From Microcaldota archaeon (GTDB taxonomy: Archaea; Micrarchaeota; Micrarchaeia; CAILAH01), in assembly GCA_026413685.1 (NCBI GenBank), contig JAOAKK010000003.1, positions 1-40,394 on the forward strand: a DNA stretch of 40,394 nucleotides, written 5' to 3'. This document shows positions 1-9,055 of the stretch, in pieces (positions within the stretch are counted from its first letter, which is position 1; each line of letters opens with the position of its first letter). The translations under genes and the position numbers were made by a program. The notes beneath the pieces were generated by a model. It was given only the letters and a program-made list of their open reading frames with translations. It had not been told where the DNA came from and ran no database searches.

Positions 1-213
1 GTGTACAAGATTGGCAAGGGCACGTTGCGCCTTGGCCTTGCGTTTGTAGGCTCCGCTCATCAAGTTGTAGAGTTGGCTGTAGTGGCTGATGGCAAGGAAC
101 TAGTGAAAGGCATCTACAGGCCAGGTGACGACTTTACTTTCTCTGATGGCGTAAGCCTACACAACGTGGGAATAGAAAAAGTTGATTTTGTTACAAAAGA
201 GGCAAAGCAATAA
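1..213 (+). CDS. Hypothetical protein, probably the C-terminal end of a gene cut by the window edge
   Basis: The frame is open from the first base (GTG) and gives 70 residues. The window begins exactly there, so the true start may lie upstream and the protein may be longer. The visible part is rich in short beta-like stretches (GLAFVG, VVELAVVADGKELVKG, VDFVT) and has no membrane segment or recognisable motif. I do not recognise the family. It ends in a hairpin followed by a T-run and faces the convergent methylthiotransferase gene, so it is the last gene of its transcript. Confidence 0.5.
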   Translation: MYKIGKGTLRLGLAFVGSAHQVVELAVVADGKELVKGIYRPGDDFTFSDGVSLHNVGIEKVDFVTKEAKQ

Positions 214-236
214 ATCAAAGCCTCTTTTCATTTTTT
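195..236 (+). terminator. Hairpin plus T-run terminator
   Basis: A perfect 9-base inverted repeat (AAAAGAGGC at 195-203, GCCTCTTTT at 220-228) with a 16-base loop is followed by six T at 231-236. It spans the stop codon of the upstream gene and precedes the convergent gene that ends at 257. Archaeal termination usually depends mainly on T-runs, so the added stem resembles a bacterial intrinsic terminator. Confidence 0.6.
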
Positions 237-256
237 ATTGTGGCCAATTAGATGCA

Positions 257-1501
257 TTAATCCTTGATTATCTCCCCTTTAAGGTATGCAACGCCCGCAG
301 AAACGATCCTGCACATTACAGTTTCACCTATACGGCCATCAGCCGCAACCTGCTTGTAATACTCATTCCTGCCCACCGTGCTCTTAACCTTCTCGAGCAG
401 TGTGACACCACACGTCCTGCCTACCCATAACGAATTTCTTTGCAGTGAGATTGAGTCGCACAACTTGCTCATTATAATGCTCCTCTTCTTTGCTGCGTTC
501 TTGTCCCACAACTGCATCCTTGCAGCTTCAGTGCCTGGCCGTACGCTGAATTTTGATACGTTTGTTGTATCTGCCTGCACGCGCTTTACAGCCTCAACAC
601 TTAACTCAAAATCCTCCTCGTTTTCACCAGGAAACCCGACAATGATATCATTCATTATGTTTGCGAGCCTGTCCTTTCTTATCTCTTTTATTATGCCAAA
701 GTACTCATCAACAGTGTTCTCCCTTCCCATCAGCTTAAGTATCCTGTCAGAGCCGCTCTGCAACGGCACATGGAAAAACTTGTAAAAGCACTCATTTTCC
801 ATTATAATATCGATAATCTCCATCTGCTCTTTTAGGTGTTTTGGGTTTATCATCCCTATCCGGATTTTCAGGCCCAGGTCGCCAATATCGGCAATCTGGC
901 TTAGCAGCCCTTTGAGTGATGCGCCCCTTTCAAGGCCGTATGCACCCATATCCTGTGATGTGAGGCGAAGCTCTTTTACACCAGCCTCATTTGCAGCCTT
1001 AATCCTTCTTATAACTTCACCGAGCCGCATGCTTCTCAGCTTTGGCCTTGCCAGCTTTGCAAAGCAGTAAGTACACGCGCTTGTGCACCCTTCTGACACG
1101 GCAATGCCCGCGATTGGCGGTGTGAAAGTGTATTCAAGCCCGCCCTTATCACAGGCATTGAAAAATTCCCCACAGCCTCCCCGGAGCGCATCTTCAACAG
1201 CGCTGCATATGTATTTGGTGCTATACGTGCCAATCAAAGTAGCATGTGGCGCGAACCTCCTGGCCAGCTGCCCATCAGCAGCTGCAATGCATCCACCAAC
1301 AACAACAGGCTTTTTAATGCCCTTGAGCCGCTCTATAATCCTTTTTTCGGTGGCATCCTTCACACCGCACGTGTTTATTATAATGACATCTGCATCATCC
1401 TCACTGCTTTCAACAAGCCCTTTTTTTATGAGCAGCTCTTTCATGAGTGCGGAGTCGTGCTGGTTAAGCGTGCACCCGTATGTCTCAATATAAAATTTCA
1501 T
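257..1501 (-). CDS. Radical-SAM tRNA methylthiotransferase, archaeal MiaB-like (e-MtaB type)
   Basis: A 414-residue enzyme of the MiaB/MtaB family, expected to add a methylthio group to t6A at tRNA position 37. The N-terminal domain has the three cluster cysteines C10 (YGC), C45 (NTCG) and C71 (GGC). The radical-SAM CxxxCxxC motif is C139, C143, C146 in SEGCTSACTYC. The last ~60 residues fit a TRAM RNA-binding domain. Length is normal for the archaeal/eukaryotic CDKAL1-like branch. ATG at 1501 is preferred over GTG at 1504 because MKFYIETYGC is the usual family start. A TATA-like TTTTTAATGG lies about 25 bases upstream, which suggests a leaderless transcript. Confidence 0.9.
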   Translation of the reverse strand: MKFYIETYGCTLNQHDSALMKELLIKKGLVESSEDDADVIIINTCGVKDATEKRIIERLKGIKKPVVVGGCIAAADGQLARRFAPHATLIGTYSTKYICSAVEDALRGGCGEFFNACDKGGLEYTFTPPIAGIAVSEGCTSACTYCFAKLARPKLRSMRLGEVIRRIKAANEAGVKELRLTSQDMGAYGLERGASLKGLLSQIADIGDLGLKIRIGMINPKHLKEQMEIIDIIMENECFYKFFHVPLQSGSDRILKLMGRENTVDEYFGIIKEIRKDRLANIMNDIIVGFPGENEEDFELSVEAVKRVQADTTNVSKFSVRPGTEAARMQLWDKNAAKKRSIIMSKLCDSISLQRNSLWVGRTCGVTLLEKVKSTVGRNEYYKQVAADGRIGETVMCRIVSAGVAYLKGEIIKD

Positions 1502-1559
1502 CACAAAAATTAGGCTACTTAACCATTAAAAACACTGCTAGAAAGGAAAAAATGGAAAA

Positions 1560-2567
1560 TTAGCAGCTGCCCGTCGATACACCTTGTTCTGTTGAGAGTG
1601 TCTTGTTGCACTCGGCAGGCGGAGTGTTGAATGCAGAGCATATAAACTGCTTGAACGCCTCAGAGCTCCTCTGCCCGTTATACGTCTTGCCGTTAAGGAT
1701 AACGGTAGGAGACCCCTGCACATTATACTGGCTTGTTTTTGCGACCTCTGCATCAGCTATGCTGTTAAAGCTCTTTGCATATTCCTCTTCAAGGGCTTTC
1801 ACGTCTATGCCCTGCCTTGCAGCCGCTTCTTTCCAGCAAGACTCAACATTCTGCAGCGTACAGTTTTGGTTGACATCATAAGTGAATGCCATCCATTTCT
1901 TTGCACCGTATTTGTTGAAGACAATTTTCTCCCTTATATCCTGGTTAAGCTCTGCCTGGCCGTGCAATGATTGGTAAGCCCCATTTTTCCCTGAGATAAT
2001 GTACACAGGCTCAAAATCAATCTTCCCATCAAGCAGTGCGATCACATCAACAAACGCATTCTCCGCAACGTTGCCGTATGGGCAGAAGCTCATCACGAAC
2101 AGCTTTACAGTTGGCTTATCACTTTTTTCAGGTGGCTGTTTTGACATCTCAAGATCTTTCTTTGCAGCATTAACTTGTGCCTTAAGCGTGTTAAAATCAG
2201 TTGGCTGCTGCAGCAGGTATCTCAGGTCCTTGGTTGCGTAAAGCGTCTGTGGGAATGAGCCGTCAATTGTGAAGTCAATCGCAACAAGGTCCCCATCAAG
2301 CTTATAGCCGACATATTCGACGCTGTGCTCCTCGCCCGTCTGTATGTAAATTATGTCCTTGAACACCGAGCTAATCTCCTTTATCTTGTTTGTATCAGGA
2401 GTGTATGAGCCGGCCGCGGTGCCTATGCTGCACGTATTATTAATGTTGCTGGCCGAGGCTGGGTTGAGCGCAGAATACATGTAATACCCAATCCCAAGCC
2501 CTACCGCAAGCGTGAGGACAAGTGCAGCAAGCATCTGGCTGCTTAATTCAAATTGCTTATCAGGCAT
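1560..2567 (-). CDS. Membrane-anchored thioredoxin-fold (DsbA-like) protein with a CPYG active site
   Basis: 335 residues. A hydrophobic segment at about 11-33 anchors the N-terminus, so the rest is probably extracytoplasmic. After a linker, a thioredoxin/DsbA-like domain starts near residue 153 (VKLFVMSFCPYG). The usual CxxC is C162-P-Y-G165, so the second cysteine is glycine. A cis-proline-type loop, GSPTVILNG, lies near the C-terminal end of the domain. Further cysteines occur in the insertion (NQNC, ESCW), near the end (FICSAF, AECN) and as the last residue. A likely role is thiol-disulfide exchange or glutaredoxin-like reduction at the cell surface, with a monothiol or an alternative partner cysteine. 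GGTGG precedes the ATG. The gene ends upstream of the methylthiotransferase with a T-rich tail. Confidence 0.75.
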   Translation of the reverse strand: MPDKQFELSSQMLAALVLTLAVGLGIGYYMYSALNPASASNINNTCSIGTAAGSYTPDTNKIKEISSVFKDIIYIQTGEEHSVEYVGYKLDGDLVAIDFTIDGSFPQTLYATKDLRYLLQQPTDFNTLKAQVNAAKKDLEMSKQPPEKSDKPTVKLFVMSFCPYGNVAENAFVDVIALLDGKIDFEPVYIISGKNGAYQSLHGQAELNQDIREKIVFNKYGAKKWMAFTYDVNQNCTLQNVESCWKEAAARQGIDVKALEEEYAKSFNSIADAEVAKTSQYNVQGSPTVILNGKTYNGQRSSEAFKQFICSAFNTPPAECNKTLSTEQGVSTGSC

Positions 2568-2676
2568 TAAACCACCAAACGGCTATTATAAAGATGGAAA
2601 TGTTTTTAACAGCTTCTAATTCTGGAGGTGGGGCAAAACATATTTTAACAGGCCAGCACACAACATAACAGATGCT

Positions 2677-5214
2677 ATGCTTTCACAAAAGCTTGATTCA
2701 CTTTTCAGGAGCAGGTTCAGCTCTTACACACCTGTGCAGGAGAAGGCCATCCCAGTAATCCTTTCGGGTGCCGACACGCTCATAATCGCACCCACAGGCT
2801 CAGGAAAGACCGAGGCAGCGCTTCTCCCCATCCTTGACAGGATTAGCAGCAGTGCAGTGCCTGCACCCATATGCCTGCTTTACATTACACCGCTGCGCTC
2901 GCTAAACAGGGATATGGTAGAGCGCGTCCGGGCATGGTCACACGAGCTTGGCCTGCGCACTTCGGTACGGCACGGTGATACATCACAGCGCGAGCGCACA
3001 TTCCAGTCTAAGCATCCTCCCCATGTCCTGATTACAACCCCTGAAACGTTGCAGGCGATGCTCGGCACGGCTTCGTTTCGTGCGCACCTGCAGAACCTCA
3101 GGCACGTGATAATCGATGAGCTTCACGAGCTCATAGGCAGCAAGCGCGGTGCACAGCTTTCCCTTGCACTTTCACGCCTGCGTGCCCTCTCTTCTTTTCA
3201 GGCTGTTGCAATAAGCGCAACACTTACAAGCCCAAAATCCGCAGCGGAGTTTGTGTTCAGGGGGAGATGGTCACTCGTCCAGGAAGCGGCACCAAAGGAC
3301 ATAAGAATAGAGGTGATGCGCGCCGAAGGTGCAACAGAAGAGGCCCGCCTTGCACATATGTGCCGCATCATCAGCCAAAGCCTTGAGAACAGCAAGACGT
3401 TGGTGTTCACGAATACGCGCTATATGGCGGAGCTGATAGGCTCACACCTCATATCGATGGGTGCAAGCGTGGGGGTACACCATGGCTCACTCTCAAAAGA
3501 AGAGCGGGAGGCGATTGAGGATGATTTCAAGCAGAACAAGGTGCGCGGGCTTGTGTGCACATCATCGCTTGAGCTCGGCATTGACATTGGCGACGTTAAC
3601 CTCGTAATACACATAGGCTCACCAAAACAGGTGCGCAAGGCGCTCCAGCGCATTGGCAGGAGCGGCCACGCATTTGGCGGTGCACCACACGGCATAATAA
3701 TCTCACACAACGAGTTTGATTTTTGCGAGGCCGAAGTGATAAGTGCACGTGCAAAAAGCCACCAGCTTGAGGATGATGATATCATCTACCCTTCGCTTGG
3801 CGTCCTCGGGCACGCAGTAGCGGGCGAGCTCCTGGCCCGCGGCCAGGCTGTGGATACCGAGCTTTACAGCCAGCTTGCCTGTGAGACGCCCATCTACAGC
3901 AGTATTGGTGTTGATGAGTTTAGGCTTCTTCTCTCAGAGCTGCACAGGAACGGTGTGCTGTTTTATGATGGGCGCAATGTAAGGAAAACTAAGCGCACAC
4001 GCGAGTTTTACTTTACGCGGCTGAGCACCATCCCTACGAGCATAAAGTATGGGATGAGGTTTAACGGCCGCATGATAGGCTATCTTGATGAGAGGTTTGT
4101 GCTTTCACTCAATGAGGGAGATGTTTTTATAACCAGGGGCACGCCCTGGCGCGTGCTAAGCATTGAGAAGGGCATTGTCGAAGTTGAGCATTCACCATCC
4201 TATATCCTAGCAATACCCGATTGGGAAGGTGAGCAAATACCTGTCAAGCGCGAGATATGCAGCGACGTCAAGGCCAGGCTTGGGTTCGGCACAAAGCCAA
4301 AGGTGTGCACTTTTGGTGATATGCTCATAATATACACATTCCTTGGGAGCACGGCAAACAACGCACTTGCCCTTGCGCTTGCAAGCAGGCTTACAGCATA
4401 TTTCGGTGCCGGCGCAGTTGCAAAATCCTCACCATACGCAGTATTCATCAAGCTGCCATACCCGGTCTCCAAAGAGTCGCTAGCAAAGCTTTGCTCAGGG
4501 ATGAGCGTTGAGAACGAGATTGCTGCAATATTGCACAAGAATAGTACATTCTCATACCTGTTTTCGCAGGAGGCGTATTATTACGGGTTCTCAAGGGAGC
4601 ACGAGCGCTACTCGCCTTATTACATCTCAAGGCTGGCAGCACACCTTCCTTACAAGGAGGCGTGTGATTATTTTATGCACAGGTATTGCGACTGTGCAGG
4701 TGCACAGGAGCTTGTTAGCAGGCACCTTTCAAGCACAGATGGCTTTGATTTTGAAGTGCTCCATGGGCTTGACCACCTGGCATTATCCGCCCTTGACTAC
4801 ATGTCAGGGTCACAGGTGCTATTCCCAGACATTCCTGAGGGTGCAGCCATGGTGCTGCTCGACAAGATGCCATCAACGTTCAAGTTCATATGCGCAAACT
4901 GCGGCAACGTGTTCTATGGCCACATATCATCACTGCCAAAAAGCTGCGGCAAGTGCTCAAGCGTGCTGCTTGCGCCTTCACGTGAAAATGAGCGAAAGGA
5001 GCTGTCAAAGGCCGAGCTGATGCGCCGTGCATCACTTTACATATCATACGGGCGCCGCGCACTCATCGCACTCTCAACATATGGGGTTGGCACTGAGACA
5101 GCTGCGCGCGTGCTTTCACGGATGCATCGTGACGAGCATTCGCTTGCGCTTGACCTGCTGCGCGCACGTGAGCAGTTCATACGCACAAAGAAGTACTGGT
5201 CCCCTGGAAAGTAA
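2677..5214 (+). CDS. lhr: Lhr-type superfamily 2 DNA/RNA helicase
   Basis: 845 residues, normal for archaeal Lhr-core helicases, which act in DNA repair and nucleic-acid remodelling. Helicase domain 1 has Walker A PTGSGKT at 39-45, the DELH box (IIDELHEL) and motif III SATL. Domain 2 has the ELGIDIG and QRIGRSGH motifs that bind ATP at the domain interface. A winged-helix region and Lhr-specific C-terminal region follow. A zinc-finger-like CxxC pair (C739/C742 and C757/C760) lies near the C-terminus, which ends in the family-typical segment before TKKYW. A TATA-like CATATTTTAAC lies about 30 bases before the ATG. RfcL follows 58 bases downstream on its own promoter. Confidence 0.9.
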   Translation: MLSQKLDSLFRSRFSSYTPVQEKAIPVILSGADTLIIAPTGSGKTEAALLPILDRISSSAVPAPICLLYITPLRSLNRDMVERVRAWSHELGLRTSVRHGDTSQRERTFQSKHPPHVLITTPETLQAMLGTASFRAHLQNLRHVIIDELHELIGSKRGAQLSLALSRLRALSSFQAVAISATLTSPKSAAEFVFRGRWSLVQEAAPKDIRIEVMRAEGATEEARLAHMCRIISQSLENSKTLVFTNTRYMAELIGSHLISMGASVGVHHGSLSKEEREAIEDDFKQNKVRGLVCTSSLELGIDIGDVNLVIHIGSPKQVRKALQRIGRSGHAFGGAPHGIIISHNEFDFCEAEVISARAKSHQLEDDDIIYPSLGVLGHAVAGELLARGQAVDTELYSQLACETPIYSSIGVDEFRLLLSELHRNGVLFYDGRNVRKTKRTREFYFTRLSTIPTSIKYGMRFNGRMIGYLDERFVLSLNEGDVFITRGTPWRVLSIEKGIVEVEHSPSYILAIPDWEGEQIPVKREICSDVKARLGFGTKPKVCTFGDMLIIYTFLGSTANNALALALASRLTAYFGAGAVAKSSPYAVFIKLPYPVSKESLAKLCSGMSVENEIAAILHKNSTFSYLFSQEAYYYGFSREHERYSPYYISRLAAHLPYKEACDYFMHRYCDCAGAQELVSRHLSSTDGFDFEVLHGLDHLALSALDYMSGSQVLFPDIPEGAAMVLLDKMPSTFKFICANCGNVFYGHISSLPKSCGKCSSVLLAPSRENERKELSKAELMRRASLYISYGRRALIALSTYGVGTETAARVLSRMHRDEHSLALDLLRAREQFIRTKKYWSPGK

Positions 5215-5272
5215 GAGCGTGGCAGTATTGCATGTGGTATTTGAATTAAAATATTCTTGCCATAATCTTCAT

Positions 5273-6448
5273 ATGCACCTCTACCAGAAGCATGCCCCAA
5301 AATCACTTTCAGAGTTTGCCGGCAACAGCGAGGTTGTTGAGGAAGTCCGCAAGTGGGCGCTGCTCATAGAAAGCGGCAAGAGGCAAAAGCCGCTTCTCCT
5401 GTATGGCCCTTCAGGTGTCGGCAAGACCGCCCTTGCATATGCGCTTGCTTCAGAGATGGGGTGGGAAATCCTTGAGTTTAACGCATCAGACACGCGCAAT
5501 AAGGATAACGTTGAGAGGATAATGGGTGCGGCCACATCATCGGCAGGGCTATTTTCACACCGCAAGCTTATCCTGGTAGATGAGGTTGACGGCCTTGAAG
5601 GTGCAGCGGACCGTGGGGGTGCATCTGCAATAGCATCTGTGATAGAGAATGCAACACAACCCATCATACTGACTGCAAACGATGCGTGGGACAAGAAGCT
5701 CTACTCATTGCGCTCTGCCTGCAAGCTTATCGAGATGAAGCATATCAACAAAAGGACCATACGCTCTGTGATTGCACGCATCGCAAAGGAGGAAGGCATC
5801 AGCATGCCCGAAGACGTGCTGGATAAGATAGCCGACAGCTCTGGCGGCGACCTCCGCTCGGCCATAATCGACTTGCAGGCATACTTACCCGGCTCGATGC
5901 GCGACCGTGACAAGCTCATCTTTGAGTGCGTGAAAAGCCTGTTCAAGGCGGAGACATACCAGGATGCGATGAAGTCGTTTGACGGCACAACAGTAGATTA
6001 CGGCCTGATGAAGCTGTGGATTGAGAGCAACATCCCCATCGAATACGAAAAGCCAGAGGAGATTGCACGTGCATATAATTTCTTGTCACGCGCAGATGTG
6101 TTTGATGGGCGTGTGCTTAACAGGCAGGCATGGAAACTCCAGAAGTACTCATATGCGCTCATACTTGCAGGTGTGGCGTTATCAAAGGGGCACAAGTACC
6201 ACAAGTTTTCAAAGTATGAATTCCCGCAGTTTCTCAGGCTGATGAGCATAAGCTCGGAAAAGCGCGCATTGCGCAAGTCAATCCGCAGGAAGGTTGCCGC
6301 GGCGTGCCATTGCAGTGTCAGGGATGCTGACCTATATTTCCCCCTGATTAAGCTTATGGCAAAAGAAGGCAAGCCGCTAGGCTTTTTCGGGCTTGATGAG
6401 AATGAGCTCAAGATGCTCGGTGCATCTGCAAATGAGGAGAGTGATTGA
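5273..6448 (+). CDS. rfcL: Replication factor C large subunit (clamp loader)
   Basis: 391 residues. It is the AAA+ large subunit that, with the small RFC subunits, loads PCNA on DNA. Walker A is GPSGVGKT at 45-52, the large-subunit hallmark EFNASDTRN is at 68-76, and Walker B is LVDEVD at 101-106. Sensor 1 is in ILTAND, and sensor 2 and the lid follow around SSGGDLRSAI. The C-terminal collar is present, but there is no long lysine-rich tail with a PIP box such as many archaeal RfcL proteins carry, so it is at the short end. The frame is open upstream into lhr, but MHLYQKHAPKSL is the family start. ATG 5273 lies about 27 bases after an AT-rich TTGAATTAAAATATT, consistent with a leaderless gene. 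Confidence 0.93.
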   Translation: MHLYQKHAPKSLSEFAGNSEVVEEVRKWALLIESGKRQKPLLLYGPSGVGKTALAYALASEMGWEILEFNASDTRNKDNVERIMGAATSSAGLFSHRKLILVDEVDGLEGAADRGGASAIASVIENATQPIILTANDAWDKKLYSLRSACKLIEMKHINKRTIRSVIARIAKEEGISMPEDVLDKIADSSGGDLRSAIIDLQAYLPGSMRDRDKLIFECVKSLFKAETYQDAMKSFDGTTVDYGLMKLWIESNIPIEYEKPEEIARAYNFLSRADVFDGRVLNRQAWKLQKYSYALILAGVALSKGHKYHKFSKYEFPQFLRLMSISSEKRALRKSIRRKVAAACHCSVRDADLYFPLIKLMAKEGKPLGFFGLDENELKMLGASANEESD

Positions 6449-6970
6449 TTGCGGAGGACGCAAGCAAGCCACAACACCACACGCGTGCACAGCTGCAGGC
6501 CTGTTGCAGCAGATGCAGTTGTCATAAGCGGGGATAGGGTGCTGCTCATACAGCGTGCAGCATACCCTTTCAAGGGCAGGCTTGCACTGCCTGGCGGGCA
6601 CCTTGCAGCTGGTGAGACACTGGAAGAGTGTGCAGCACGCGAGGTTCTTGAGGAGGCGGGCATACGCGTGTCCCCAAAGCGCATAATTGGTGTATACTCA
6701 AGGCCCGGGAGAGACCCCCGTGGCACTGTAAGCGTAGCCTTTTATTGCACTGCAAAAAGGCCACACCTGCATCCTGGGAGTGATGCGGCTGGCGCTTTGT
6801 GGGTACCTTTAAGCAGAGCGATAAGGATGCGGCTGGCGTTTGACCACAGCAGCATACTCAAGGATGCGCTTCACCAGTTGCGCTATGTGCATCGTGTTGG
6901 TGCACGCCCGCACAGAAAGGCGCAAGAGCACGGTGGTGAAGGTAAGGGCATTGGCAATAATGCCAGGTAA
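6449..6970 (+). CDS. NUDIX hydrolase
   Basis: 173 residues with a complete Nudix box (GX5EX7REUXEEXGU) at 50-72: G50, E56, R64-E65, E68-E69, G71. The family hydrolyses nucleoside diphosphates linked to another group, for example ADP-ribose or oxidised nucleotides; the exact substrate cannot be read from the sequence. The TTG start is directly adjacent to the TGA stop of rfcL, so translation is probably coupled. A lysine/arginine/glycine-rich tail of about 25 residues follows the domain. The first ~15 residues are poorly defined, and the true start could be a little further in. Confidence 0.85.
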   Translation: MRRTQASHNTTRVHSCRPVAADAVVISGDRVLLIQRAAYPFKGRLALPGGHLAAGETLEECAAREVLEEAGIRVSPKRIIGVYSRPGRDPRGTVSVAFYCTAKRPHLHPGSDAAGALWVPLSRAIRMRLAFDHSSILKDALHQLRYVHRVGARPHRKAQEHGGEGKGIGNNAR

Positions 6971-6982
6971 AACGTGGATATT

Positions 6983-9055
6983 ATGATGCGCAAGCTTGCC
7001 ACATCATTGGTTCTTTTTGTGCTGGTTGTGCACGTTATAGCCGCACAATCAGGGAACTTTAATCCTACAATAGTATCATCAATCACAGTAGAATTGTCAC
7101 GCGGCGGGAAAATCACTTCAACAACAGGTGAGCTATCAAGCCTGGAAGTGAGCCTGGCCATACCGCAGCGCACGGATTACCAGCAGGTGAGCATACTGCT
7201 TCCACCAGGCGCGCAGGTGGCAAGGGAAAACGGCAACGATATTGCCCTGCTTACGCACGGGCAAGCTTTCAAGAGTTATGCATACTCGGTTTCTGCAAAC
7301 GTGACATCAAGGAGCAGGGGCGTATACGCACTCCCTAGCAAATACACGAAGGCTCACATTGCGCAGGAGTACCTCTCTGGGACTGAGCACATCATAATCA
7401 CGCCAGAAATAACAAGGCAAGCGCGCGCAGTCACAGCAGGCTACAAGGAGGATATTGATAAGGTAGCGGCGCTTGCAATATGGGTTAATAATTATGTAAG
7501 GTATGATCCCTCTGACTTGGGAAAGAACAGGGACTCTGCTGAAGTAATGAAAAGCCCGCACGGTGTATGTGTTGAGTTTACAAACCTGTTCGTTGCGCTT
7601 GCACGCTCGCTTGGGTATCCTGCACGCACAGTGCTCGGCTATGTCTATTCACCCGAGTATGGCTGGCAGCTGCATTCCTGGGCGGAGGTATATATTGGTG
7701 AATGGGTTGGTGTTGACCCAACGTGGCTTGAGGCAGGGTATATAGATGCAACGCATATCCCCATGTATTTCAGCAGCGATACGAGCACAGAGCTTGTTGA
7801 GCGTGCAAGTGCGGTTTCATCAAGTGAAGACAGTGAGATGGTGTGGGAGGGCAGAGGTGCGCTTGGAAGCGGCACTGAGGATATAAAAATACTCAATTAT
7901 ACTTTTTCAGTGCCGGAGTATCGCATAAGGCATGTGCCAGAGACACTTACAGCTGGTGATGAAGGCGCCATAATCATAGAGGTTGACAGCCCGTCATACC
8001 AGCTTTTCAGTGCGCGTGTTGCCCCGTGCGAAAGCGATACTGAGATTGTCAGGTTTGACCATGGCCCAACCACTGTATTGCTGCACCCAGGCAAGAATTA
8101 CGTGATGCTCCCATTCAGGGTTTCAACAATGCTGAATAAAGGCTACAGTTATTATTGCCCTGTATGGGTTTCGCATAATTTTGGCTCGGACAAGATACAG
8201 TTAGTGGTTGGTGCAATTCCCAAGCCGGCAAAGAAATTCAGTGCCATGCTCTCAAATTACTATCCGAGGAAAGCGGAGGTTAAGATAGCATCTTTGCATG
8301 GCGAAAATATTACGATTGTCAGCGAATTCGGCAAGGAAAGCGTGGCAATTTCGCCACGCTCAGCCAGGGGCGCAACGATTGATTTTAGCGATGGGTTTTC
8401 AGAAGTGCTGCTTGTGCACGATAGCACACACGCACAAGTTATCCGTCTTCCCTATTATGCACAGCCATATTCAAACTCAGTCTACAAAATCAAGGACTTA
8501 TCGCTTACAACATCGATTCCCTCTGACAGGGTGGGCAGGCTTTTGGTGGCTTTTGACACGGTTGGCAACATAACATATGAAGTCCAGGTTTATGCAGATG
8601 GCAAGCCCGTGGGCATTGACAAATCAAGTGCGCCATCATACATTCTTAATTATACGATATTTCCCGAGCCTGGCAGCCACACAATATCATTTGTGGTTGA
8701 TTTTGGCACTGAAAAATACAAATACGATGCCTCTTATGAGGTGTTTGACCCAAAAATTTCAGTGGATAAAGCTAGTATTGATGGGCGCAATTATACCTTC
8801 AGCGTTTCAGGCCCATACCAGGCATACGCAATTTATGTGGATGGGAAAGAAGTGAGCGGGGTGGAAGGCATTATTCTTACAAGTGGTGAGCATACCCTGG
8901 CAGTTGTGTGGATTGATAAGGCTGGTATTGAGAGGGTACATGAAGAAAAGTTTTATGCAGGCATAGGGGATGCAGGCATTTGCACGGCTGCTGGGCTGGT
9001 TTTTACCCTATCGCTTATATTAATTTACATAAAAAGTAAGAAACAGGTGGGTTAA
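6983..9055 (+). CDS. Secreted transglutaminase-like (papain-fold) protein with C-terminal membrane anchor
   Basis: About 690 residues. A signal peptide is visible (MMRKLATSLVLFVLVVHVIA). A transglutaminase-core domain follows with a full triad: Cys196 in GVCVEF, His231 in LHSWAEV and Asp245 in GVDPTW. The remainder looks like several beta-sandwich domains. A final hydrophobic helix (about 662-683) and a basic tail (KSKKQ) anchor it in the membrane. Such proteins cleave or cross-link peptide bonds at the cell surface; the substrate is unknown. ATG 6983 is preferred to GTG 6974 because it places the basic residues directly before the hydrophobic core. Its stop overlaps the aminopeptidase start by one base (TAATG), so the two are translationally coupled. 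Confidence 0.85.
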   Translation: MMRKLATSLVLFVLVVHVIAAQSGNFNPTIVSSITVELSRGGKITSTTGELSSLEVSLAIPQRTDYQQVSILLPPGAQVARENGNDIALLTHGQAFKSYAYSVSANVTSRSRGVYALPSKYTKAHIAQEYLSGTEHIIITPEITRQARAVTAGYKEDIDKVAALAIWVNNYVRYDPSDLGKNRDSAEVMKSPHGVCVEFTNLFVALARSLGYPARTVLGYVYSPEYGWQLHSWAEVYIGEWVGVDPTWLEAGYIDATHIPMYFSSDTSTELVERASAVSSSEDSEMVWEGRGALGSGTEDIKILNYTFSVPEYRIRHVPETLTAGDEGAIIIEVDSPSYQLFSARVAPCESDTEIVRFDHGPTTVLLHPGKNYVMLPFRVSTMLNKGYSYYCPVWVSHNFGSDKIQLVVGAIPKPAKKFSAMLSNYYPRKAEVKIASLHGENITIVSEFGKESVAISPRSARGATIDFSDGFSEVLLVHDSTHAQVIRLPYYAQPYSNSVYKIKDLSLTTSIPSDRVGRLLVAFDTVGNITYEVQVYADGKPVGIDKSSAPSYILNYTIFPEPGSHTISFVVDFGTEKYKYDASYEVFDPKISVDKASIDGRNYTFSVSGPYQAYAIYVDGKEVSGVEGIILTSGEHTLAVVWIDKAGIERVHEEKFYAGIGDAGICTAAGLVFTLSLILIYIKSKKQVG

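Noticed and set aside
5998-6726. Long antisense frame opposite rfcL and the NUDIX gene
   Set aside because: Shadow of real coding DNA; Ser/Arg/Ala-rich with no motifs, while the plus strand encodes recognisable families. The same applies to the long antisense frames at 9393-10103, 22826-23530 and 38136-38828.
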